Positions 54,707-64,000 of a DNA stretch of 64,000 nucleotides are shown piece by piece. Where the stretch lies: NCBI GenBank assembly GCA_022457155.1, contig JAJGOT010000474.1, positions 186,001-250,000 on the forward strand, given 5' to 3'. This stretch comes from Cladopsammia gracilis (lineage: Eukaryota; Cnidaria; Anthozoa; Scleractinia; Dendrophylliidae). The notes below the pieces were generated by a model. It ran no database searches, was not told the DNA's origin, and worked only from the letters and a program-made list of their open reading frames with translations. Each line of letters opens with the position of its first letter. Position 1 is the stretch's first letter. The position numbers and the translations under genes are program-made.

Positions 54707-55215
54707 TATTTTAAATTGTGCACTTCCGGTTCATTTCTTCGCCATTTAGACTTCCTGTTTAGTGACTTCCGGTTACTGTCACTTCCGGTAAAAGAGCGTT
54801 ACTTACGTGTCACGACAGCATCTCCTACAGCACTACATACATTACTATGTTCACGTTTGGTATATATAAGACTTAGAAGAATCATTGGCTTTATTGTGGT
54901 ACAGCCTTCATTTCCAAAACATTCAACAGTAAACAACGTGGTTTGCAGGAACGATGACTGAATGAAAGGAGTAACTTATCTCCAGGTCGGACATCTTCTT
55001 GTCATGTTTAAAATATATCATAAAATTTTCTTACGCATGCGCATGAGTAAAGGCTACTTGGAGCCTCTTGTTTAATAAAATGCTCCAACAGATTAGTTTC
55101 ATAAAAGAATATGTCAAAGGTAGCATTTGTTTCTCAAAATTTGGGAAGTTTTAGGGAAACTTCGAGAAAATCTGCGGTTAACTTTCTTTTTGCTTTACTT
55201 ACATCTTTTAAGATG
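54707..55215. other. No gene seen
   Basis: Contains CACTTCCGGTT-like words repeated three times (54720-54790) and no supported coding sequence. Confidence 0.4.
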
Positions 55216-55308
55216 TAAAAAAACTACTTGAAAAAACTATTTGGAAAAAACTACTTGCGCGAAAAAACTACTTGGAGCCACCTTAAAAGGTGGCTCCAAG
55301 TAGTTTTT
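55216..55308. repeat. AAAAAACTACTTG repeats ending in a perfect hairpin
   Basis: Four spaced AAAAAACTACTTG-like units, the last forming the left arm of a perfect 22-bp stem with a 2-base loop (55263-55308; stem contains CTACTTGGAGCCACC). Confidence 0.85.
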
Positions 55309-55727
55309 CTGGGTCACACCTCCCTTTTTCAATGCGCTTATACATAATCTTACTTTAACCCAATGAATCTGAATTTGATACTAGATGTTAGGCTTGGATG
55401 AAAGTTTTGGGCAAAGACGTGGGGTGATTTTCACGCGTACTCGCGTTTCGATAGCTCTACCATCCCTGAGGGAAAAGGAGGGACTACGGGAACGGGGAAT
55501 CTTTAAAATGGGGAATCTTTAAAACGGGGAATCTTTATCTTTATGCCAAGAGCTAGCAAACAAACGACGCATAACTAAATAAATTATTCTAAACGGCTCT
55601 GGAAAGTGAAAATTCCTGCTTTGACTATCAAAAGTAGAGATTTTTTCCTAAGATCAAATAAACGACAACATTTAGACCAACAGAAAAGTCTCTCAGGCAC
55701 GTACTCGGGGTAGACTTATTGAATATG

Positions 55728-55863
55728 TTGTGGTGCAATTTTGTCCTTGGTGCAAATTTTATTTTTCCTTGTTTAAAACTCATTATCGTACATAATCGTA
55801 CATTTCCATATCCAAAAACAAAGAAAAATAAAATTTGCACCGAGGACAAAATTGCACCACAAC
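55728..55863. mobile_element. 136-bp hairpin MITE
   Basis: Arms of about 46 bp (GTTGTGGTGCAATTTTGTCC and its reverse complement) around a 40-bp centre. Confidence 0.75.
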
Positions 55864-56027
55864 AAATATTCTAAAGCTGGGCTAAAATGCTTTTAGCGAT
55901 GAGCAGGATTTTTGTTAGGCCTGTCACCTCTTATAACAACAATTTCCCACAAATAATCAGTACTTTGTGAACTTCACTGAGCTGAATTTTAAAGATTCTC
56001 TATTATCGTTCATTAAAAAAGGATGCA

Positions 56028-57075
56028 TTTAACAAAGAAAGAAAGCGATGAAATCTGTAATTGATGCGTTGGTAAGAAGCGTAGTGATAACAAAAGCGCT
56101 GAAATTACCTGCCAGTATGCCAACCTCTTATTTACCCATTTATGTCAACAATGTCAATTCTTTTCTTTTTACCACTTTACTATTTTTAATTTAGAACTTA
56201 CCGACTATTAGAAGTTTAACCGTTAAGTCAACTTTCATAAATAATAAATATGTAATTTTCGTTCAAGAGAACCAGAATTGAGACACTCGCCATAAATGTT
56301 AAATGGCGATCCAAAATACGTTTATAACAAGTATGCGATACTACAATTTAACACAATGTGTAGGCACCGGCTTATTCCTTTTAATGAGGCTTTTTAATTT
56401 GTCTCCTTTTTTACCTTGCATAATGGAATAAATTTGGCTGATAGGCAAACACGGCACATACGCCGTATATTAAGAATATATAAATGTTGAAAATATATTT
56501 TGGACTATAATCTATATACTAAGTAGTGCAGGCCAGGTCGAATTTTAAAATGAATATCTTAAAGTTGTATAATTTAACGCATCAAGCGAGAAATGGTGTT
56601 TTGGGCTTATGAGTATTTAACACACGTAGTTTTTGTTTTGATCATTGTTGCACCGAGAAACAACGACAATGTCAAACAGGGACGGTTTCAAATAAAAGCA
56701 GTCCAAATATTAATATAAATTTAGCCAAATAATGGTGCAAAGGCGAAAACACAACTCATTAGTAAGTAATTAATATCAGGATAGCGTTAAATGAAAAAAA
56801 AGTAAACTAGATATAGCAAAAAATTTTGCTTGAATAGTTACCAACACATTACAAATGTATAAATTCTGGTTCTATTTTGGCTTACTGAACGTTCGAAGTA
56901 CTGATACAAGTAAGACCTCTCTAAGTCACTCAGTCATTTTACCGTTGCGTAATTAACAGGTGATTGTTTAATCTGTTATTTTTTTTGTAGAAACGATGGC
57001 CATTGTGACACAAAATTGAAAAACAAAAATATTTGCATTTTGCTCCAATTTTTCTTATTTTTATTTATATAAGGA
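56028..57075. repeat. Duplicated block A, copy 2
   Basis: Partner of 45348-46336; runs directly into block B, without the 7-kb element. Confidence 0.85.
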
Positions 57076-57089
57076 CTATTTTTGAGAGT

Positions 57090-57290
57090 GAAGAACCTGG
57101 CATATATTTTTTGCGTTACCCTTGCTGAAGAGACAAACTTCATATTTAATTAATTAATTAATTAATTAATTAATTAATTTTGTCAATATAGGTGCTTTCT
57201 TATTGAAATAAAGCTTTAGAGACAGACATGATTTTTCATAAATCTGTCTTCAAGAATTAACGTGCTGTAGCTGACAATTTGGACATGACC
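57090..57290. repeat. Duplicated block B, copy 2, first part
   Basis: Matches 53395-53566. Includes an (ATTA)n microsatellite at 57147-57180 not present in copy 1. The following 57291-57800 holds no gene. Confidence 0.85.
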
Positions 57291-57804
57291 TGTCAATTCA
57301 TGTAGTTAGTGCATTTGGAAAAAAACAATTGTCTTCTAAAACAAGCTGGTAATGGTATCATCTCTGAAGAGAGCGCTGCACTTTAATACTTTACGTTATA
57401 TTGCTTTCAAAACCAAAACCGCAGTAAATTGCAAATGGCTTTAACCCATGCAACTCATTCAAAAAAAAATGTGGAATTTACCGACTGTCGTTTAATGCAT
57501 AGCACATTTTATTTTTTGCACTGGGGAAAGCAAAAAAAAATATAATTAAGTTTTAATTAAAAATGCTTTAAAATTGTTTACAAACTAAGACATTTGTTTT
57601 ATAAATATAGAATTTATATCACCTTTTAGTAAAAGTCTACCAGCGTTCTAAAAGGAATGCTGTTCTCCTTTTGGCTACGCTACTCACTATCTATCCTGTT
57701 GTAGAAAGTGAGTGTGTGCGGTTGTCAGTATGCGGTTGTTATTTATGTAGTTATTCAATAAAAACGCGAGCCTGTCTTGTTGTTAAGTTTTGAGCGTCTA
57801 GTAG

Positions 57805-57927
57805 ATTTATACTAAAACAATTAGAGTATTCTCTCTTGATTTCTGTGCGTGATAGTTGATTTGGGCTTTGCCCTCATCAACTATCACGCCACAGAAATAT
57901 CGAGTCCATAATCTAATTGTTAAGTAT
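57805..57927. mobile_element. 123-bp palindromic MITE
   Basis: Arms of about 54 bp (inner ends CGTGATAGTTGAT/ATCAACTATCACG) around the loop TTGGGCTTTGCCCTC. Confidence 0.8.
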
Positions 57928-58149
57928 AACTTTAAGTATAATTATTCGTTCTGTTTTGAACGAGCCAACAACTTATTAAATTATGATAAGCTTTTAAGAC
58001 ATCCGGTATCTTTCCAGGGTAAACGATGTCTTTTTCTTTCAAGTGAAAGTTACACCCAATTTAAAATATGGTTTCATTCCTCGGCTAATTTTGCACAAAC
58101 AGGTATAACTCCAGACTGACGTAAATTGACATCAAGGATGTCTATTTAA

Positions 58150-58317
58150 GGTCGCGGGGGACAGGTTCCGCTCATCAGTATGCATTTATGAAAAGAGTAT
58201 GCACGAAGTGCGACGGCTGATACCGAAAATGCGCGAAATATTCACGAACAGGCTCTGTGATGTTTCTGCATCAATAATTGCACGTGCAAAGCGCTGTTTG
58301 GTAAAATTCTTGGTTTG

Positions 58318-58348
<31 letters not shown>

Positions 58349-59132
58349 CACCTACAAAAGAATTTTGATGAACTTCTTTTGTTCTGGCACCAACATGGCC
58401 GCCATGGCCTTTGTCATTTGAGTCCCACAGGACTGAAGGTCACGTGATTGCAAACCATCAATAGACTATTTTTTAACGCATTGTTCTTTCCGCATGAAGT
58501 GTTGACAATAGCCCGTGGATTAAAATTAGCAAAATTACCATAAATTATATATTTTTGCATTCGTGTTTGCTCGGGAAGCCTTCAGAAGCGTAAAAACAAG
58601 GAATTTTGTGTCCAAGAATTCAGCGCGGATAGAGAAGTTCATGAGTTGACACTGCAAGGAGGTAAACTAGGTGTATTGTAGATTGTCATATCTGACTCAA
58701 AATTTTTAATTAGGCTTTCAAAGGGAAGATATGAGACTTCATATTCTAACATGGACAATTTTACTCCTTTAAAAGCTAATAACTTTTAATTAAAGTTGAA
58801 ATCAAAAAATCGGAGTCAGATATGACACAATACACGTTTTGACGGATCATTGAGTGGGGAAATCAACTTGCTTTGTGTTCTTCTCGAGGAGCAAACTTGG
58901 ACACAAAACCACGTTTTAAGAAAAGATAACTTTAGTGGCTTACAGCATTTCCGCAAAGCGCGATACCTTCAATAAAAAACAATTCTTACGCACTTCCATT
59001 ATTCGCCAATATCTCTGTTAAATTTTAGCGAAATCGGCTTTCAAATGTTTACGATAGAACGTTTTTCAAAGTGACACCCCTCCTAAAATTTTGCCTTATG
59101 AATTTATTCATGACCAGGTATCCCCCGCGACC
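58150..59132. mobile_element. 983-bp non-autonomous element with TTAA duplication
   Basis: TTAA at 58146-58149 and 59133-59136; ends GGTCGCGGGGGA and TCCCCCGCGACC. Copy 1 (around 53842) shows the empty site with a single TTAA. TTAA targets are typical of piggyBac-type elements; no transposase is present. Internal imperfect palindrome at 58312-58459. Confidence 0.85.
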
Positions 59133-59330
59133 TTAAACAAGAACACAGTTCACCTGTTCTGACATAAGGAAAACACATCAAACAACGGAAGCCTAACGGC
59201 CGGCGACGGAACAAGGCCAAAAGGCAGGCAGTTGAACTAAGGCTTTCTTTCTATCAAACCATCTTCTTACTCACCATCAGCCTGAACTAACACAGATATT
59301 GTATAAAACCGCGATAGAGTCTATAGAAGC

Positions 59331-59400
59331 ATGGACGTTCTTCAGCTAAATCGCTTGATTGGCTGTAATTTCCTGTTGCTATTTGCAATCTCCATGACCG
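59331..59400 (+). CDS. Signal-peptide first exon, copy 2
   Basis: Same length, frame and donor (ACCG|GTGAGTAA) as copy 1, with a matching hydrophobic core. A TATAAAA lies 29 bp before the ATG, which is too close for a standard promoter. An exon-like block at 61085-61320 downstream is conserved with copy 1. Confidence 0.6.
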
Positions 59401-59708
59401 GTGAGTAACAGCATAAAGCTACATTGTATTTATATTTTATGTCGATAACCAGGTAAATAGTTTGTAGATAGATAGTTTGTTTGGCAGAACACATGTGCAG
59501 CCAATGGCTGAACTGCGTACTTTAAAATTACGCAGGGATAAAATAATATATATAGATAGCCCAAGCCTAACAGCGTCGCACTTTGAACAAGCTTAACTAA
59601 GGTGAAACTTAACTAAGGTGAAAGGTTGGAAGCACAAGAATTAAGATTGACGAACGGGCTCTTTTCAATTTTAGCAATTCTCAAAAACAGTAAGCTTATT
59701 ACGCGACC

Positions 59709-60991
59709 GTCTGCACAGTACATTTTTATAGACCGTACAAAAGTTCACAAAAACAACTTTTCTCTGTCTAGAATAACTAGTACCACTAGTTTCCGAATAA
59801 AATACAGTTTTTGTTTGTCAAAAATTGCCCGAGAAACTGATTTGAAAATCAAAAATTGCAAAAATTCACAAACATATTTGCATAAGGCGATGCGAGTGAA
59901 GATAGAACTGTACTATAAAATCAAGTCTTGTTTTGTTTACATAAAATCGCTTTTCAAACTATCTAATGAATGAACAAACACATAAAAATGGACAACACAA
60001 TCTTCTTTCGAAAAAATTTATTCAAATCTCCATTAGTTTACGTTTAAAAGCAAAACGCGTACCATTGAATTAAAGCTCATAGAGTTCAAGCTTTCTTCGA
60101 TGAAATTCAAGAGATCGATACAACTGAATTTAAGCACGTTTTAAAATCAATTCTCCAAAACTAACAATAACACCAATAAAAAGACACTCACAGATTGATA
60201 TCAACATAAATTCTCATCGAAAACTGTAATCTGTTTTACCTTTATGTCCCTCGCTTGCTTGGAAATTCAAATTTCCGCTTCTGGTTCTGAAATCCGTAGA
60301 AAACAAACATCTCCCGCATTTGATAAAAACGTAATACATGAAGTTCCTCGAAGCAAGATTTTATCCATGAAAGCTCGTCTTTTTCCACTAAAGCGGCTTC
60401 TAAGTATCCCTTAATTAGTATCCTTGTCTTGAGCAGTAGTGCAGCAGCTCTCCGAAACCTCTATTTTCATTGGCCTTGTAAAACACAGCTTCTATTGTCT
60501 TTAGGTCTAGAGCCCATTGTTGGGTTGTTTGTTCTATTGTTCTCCGAACCAATGGTGTGAGACCTTACGAGAGCTGCTACATGACCCGTCTTGAGTAGCA
60601 AACCGCGAAATATTCAGGAAAATAACGCCTTTAATTTAAACGGTTTTCTCCGCTTAGTAAATTCACAACAAAACATCAAAGTGTTTTTCTAGCTGACGTG
60701 ACATTCGGCCGTGTAACCGCGCGAAAAACAAAGCCTCGCTTTGGTTTCAACATGACGTCGTATGCGCATGTTTTGCGACGTCATACGCGCCCGCGAGCTA
60801 GTCCTGCGCAGTCCGGTCCTGTGCGACAGCGGACGGAGGGCACACACACGCCCGCGGACGGAGAGCACACGCGCGCCCGCGAAACATTCCGCTAGCCATG
60901 ACCATGAAAAATGAAGGGCATAGGTTCTGGTTCTGTGAGTATGGGGCTGCGCAGCCAGGCCTTCGGCCTGGCAAGTGCTCCGCTATTATCT
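59709..60991. repeat. Large inverted repeat, left arm
   Basis: Reverse complement, with substitutions and indels, of 62636-63731; starts at GTCTGCACAGTACATT and ends near GCTCCGCTATTA. Contains a CpG-rich stretch (60690-60900). It breaks the second copy of the duplicated block. Confidence 0.85.
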
Positions 60992-62635
60992 AGTATGTGC
61001 ATTATGGTATTATAATTTAAGATTTTCGCGGGCCTTGTGTTACGATGGAATGAGTATTTCGGCATGATATACGTAAAGGGTTTCGTTAAGCTGAGAAAAA
61101 ACGGCAAAATGTTTGCTCCAAGTATGAAGACGGATTTCCCCTCAAAGCAGAATTCATCGTTGACAACCCATTGCAAATTGAAAGAACCAATCTTTAGGTG
61201 GCACTCGAGAGTTTTACCAAAAACATCTACACTAACTATCATGAGTTACAAAATGAAGGCTTATTTTCTTGTCTTGCTCACGAGATTAACCAGAAAGGAT
61301 GCCAACTAACATGTGCTTATTTTTTTAGTTATCATTTTTATGATGGAGGCCTTTGATATAGCAACAGAGCATCTAAAGAATTGCAAATATTGTGCAATTA
61401 TTGACCTTAATTCTATTATTTCAAGTTTCCTTTGGTGAATTTGTTTCCAACTTTGCTATCTTATAGAATCGGTACTAGGTTTAGACAGATTCTGCTCAAA
61501 TATTGTTAAAAGAAAGTTGCTAATAAATATCGCCAAAAGTTATTCAAAAGTTGATTAAAATCGAGAAAGTTGCTTTAAAAATTTTAAAAGTTCCTTGCTG
61601 AAATAATCACTGTAATTATAAACTGTAACTCCATCTTTGTTTATTAATTTCTAAATCGTAAAGTGACCTCAATGAATTACAAAACACGACCTAATAAACA
61701 AGAGACATGCTGCTAACATAGCATATAATACATGTTGCGATCAAATTAATTTGAGTATTTGAACCTCCTTCAGATTCATCCGTTCTATTATTTTAATGCC
61801 TACAAATTAATGGTAATATGAAGTTTTAATAAGGCAGCTAATCTAATCACAGGTTACCCAGAAATATTAACACAGGATACCCATTCTGGAAATAGAGTCA
61901 CATCCGGTACATCCGATCCATTTTTGGAATCTATTAACACTTCATACCTAACCGATCAAAAAAGCAGAGATTTTCTAGTGAAATTTTTGTGAAATTCCGA
62001 AGAAAACGTTTTAAAATATTATTTACTTATGAATTTGATTAAAAAGATAGTGAAAATATGCCAAAAATATGCGAACTTTTAGAAAATATGCTGGGCAGTT
62101 GCTTACTCTCCTTAAAGTGATTCGAAAACGTTGCTCAAAATCGTAAAAGCTACTCAAAAGCTGCCAAGCAGAATATGTCTAGGATGTCCCCAACGGATGG
62201 GGGAGCGACCTCAGGAAGCGCAGTTACCCGAGTCTGACGACTCGAGTCAACTCAAGTCAAGTCAATTTTCATTCAACTCACACAGAACATTATATACATA
62301 AAGGTTAGAATAATTTATCCAATAATGTTTAACAAAATCATGGATACAATACATATTGTAGAATACTCAGCAGACCTACCTCAGTCACCCCTGTCACAGG
62401 AAGCCAGTGAACGTGGCTCTTGGCCTCGACGAAGCACCGGCGAATACCACAGGAGCAAATATCCGGAGCATGTGTTGCCTGACAAGATCCGGTGAACGAA
62501 CAGTTGTTATTCTGATGGAACTTTAGTTGCGTTCTTAGTTACTGTACTTATACCTCTGAACGTCATGTAGGCTATTAGTCAGCTATATGCCACTTAGGCA
62601 TTTGAACACTGGGACGATGTTACGCGAGGTTACCT
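60992..62635. other. Duplicated-block remainder and unannotated sequence
   Basis: 60992-61430 matches 54180-54560 of copy 1. 61431-62635 has no supported gene; short GAGTCAACTCAAGTCAAGTC repeats lie at about 62240. Confidence 0.5.
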
Positions 62636-63731
62636 ATGTTAATAGCGGAGCTCTCGCGGGCCAAAGGCCCACCGCGTAGCCCCATATTCATAGAACCTAT
62701 GCCCGTCATTTTTCATGGTCATCGCTAGCTGAATGTTTCGCGCGCGCGTCGGTCCGTGTGCCGCCCGCCGCCCGCTACCCGTTGGGCAGGGCTAGCTCGC
62801 GGGCCCGTATGACGTCGCAAAACATGCGCATATGACGCCACACAACATCCGGGATCTTAGCAATTTTGAAACCAAGGCGAGGCTTTGTTTTTCGCGCGGC
62901 TACGTGGCCAATGTCACGTCAGCTCGGTTAACACGTTGGTTGGAGCTGTGTTTAGCGGAGAAAACCTTTCCAAATTAAAGTCGTTATTTCCCTGCATTTT
63001 TTCGCGGTTTGCTACTCAAGACAGGGACACTAATTAAGGGATACTCAGAAGCCGCTATAGTGGAAAAAGAAGAGCTTTCAGGGATAAAATCTTGGTTAGA
63101 GGAACTTCATACGTTTTTATCAATGCAGGAGCAATGCGTGGAGATGTTTCTCACTTCGGGTTTCAGAACTGAAGAAGCGGAGATTTAAAAAATTTCCAAG
63201 CAGTAGAGGGACTTAAAGGTAAAACAAAATACACTTTTTGATGAGAATTTATGTTGATATCGATCTGTGATTGACTTAATTTTTCTTTGTCGTTAGTTTT
63301 GGAGAATTGTTTCTAAAATTCATATGTATTTATTTCTTAAATTTCAAAGACAGTTCGGCCTCGATGCGCTATAATAAATGTACGCGTTTTGCTTTTAAAC
63401 ATAAACTTATTGAGATTTGAATACAATTTTTCGAAAGAAGATTGTGCTATGTATTTTTATGTGTTTGTTCATTACATAGGTTGAAAAGCGATTTTATGTA
63501 AACAAAACAAGACTTGGATTTTATAGTTCTAACTTCACTCGCGTCGCCTTATGCAAATATGTTTGTGTATTTTTTCTTTTTTGGCAATTTTGATTACCAA
63601 ATCAGTTCATGTTCTCGGGCGATTTTTGATACACAATACGTGTATTTTATTCAGAAATAAGAGATTCCAGACCGAGAAAAAGTTGGTTTTTGTTAACTTT
63701 TGTACTTTCTTAATGTACTGTGCAGACATAG
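62636..63731. repeat. Large inverted repeat, right arm
   Basis: Partner of 59709-60991, with a matching CpG-rich zone at 62740-62900. Confidence 0.85.
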
Positions 63732-63736
63732 AGGAT

Positions 63737-63869
63737 ATTACATGGCCGCGCGAAGATACGAAATTTCTCTTCGAGTGTTGAAAAATATTTCACTCGTTCG
63801 CTGCGCTCACTTGTGAAATATTTTTCAACACGAGAAGAGAAATTTCGTATCTTCAAGCGGCCATGTAAT
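63737..63869. mobile_element. 133-bp palindromic MITE
   Basis: Arms of about 57 bp (ATTACATGGCCGC, then GATACGAAATTTCTCTTC) around the loop TCACTCGTTCGCTGCGCTCA. Confidence 0.85.
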
Positions 63870-64000
63870 GTTCTGTTTATTATATAAACACCAATGAAAT
63901 CAAACCATTTAACTTTAATATTTTTTTGTAGTGAAAAGTAGAACAACGTGTAAGAACTAAAATATGGAAGAAGTATACGGCCTTTATTTAAATGCGTGAA

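Noticed and set aside
59296..59310. TATAAAA as promoter of the second signal-peptide exon
   Set aside because: Only 29 bp from the ATG and absent at the same place in copy 1.

Overview
This is a eukaryotic window, most likely from an invertebrate and probably a cnidarian (anthozoan). That is inferred from spliced exons with GT/AG borders, a Penelope-like element with a GIY-YIG domain, a tyrosine-recombinase retrotransposon, an RTE-like LINE and many fold-back MITEs. Almost everything recognisable is mobile DNA or its debris.

1-26.5 kb is a nest of two Polinton/Maverick (adintovirus-like) elements. The outer one is very AT-rich and decayed. It holds a packaging ATPase cut by the window start, a PPxY-bearing protein, a minor-capsid-like gene, a split major capsid gene, a phospholipase A2 remnant, an integrase, a zinc-finger ORF and protein-primed DNA polymerase B. 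An 18,078-bp Polinton (2383-20460, terminal inverted repeats of about 320 bp, 6-bp duplication GACGTC) sits inside the outer capsid gene; the outer frame is continuous across the empty site. The inner element carries, on the minus strand, p305, p81, a minor-capsid-like protein, the double-jelly-roll capsid protein, a core/protease fusion, a zinc ribbon, PLA2, integrase and a coiled-coil ORF. On the plus strand it carries ATPase, two fibre-like proteins with phage-tail-fibre repeats, a membrane protein and PolB, with a few small genes between. Several of these have stops or frameshifts, so the element looks inactive. A 678-bp palindromic MITE sits inside p305.

26.5-33.7 kb: a 5'-truncated Penelope-like element, a Tc1/mariner-like miniature element, a tandem duplication, dispersed repeats, a tyrosine-recombinase pseudogene and a degenerate minisatellite.

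33.9-44.1 kb: a decayed six-exon gene on the minus strand. Its exon borders and phases still agree. A Ngaro-like tyrosine-recombinase retrotransposon (gag, RT, RNase H, YR; split direct repeats A1...B1-A2...B2) lies in its third intron.

45.3-61.4 kb: two collinear copies of a duplicated block, each with a 70-bp first exon coding for a signal peptide. The first copy is split by a 7-kb element that has its own promoter and first exon, a 78-bp satellite and, inside the satellite, a complete 3.2-kb RTE-like LINE. The second copy is split by a 983-bp TTAA-flanked element and by one arm of a large inverted repeat whose other arm lies at 62.6-63.7 kb. A palindromic MITE is near the right end. No RNA gene or CRISPR array was found.
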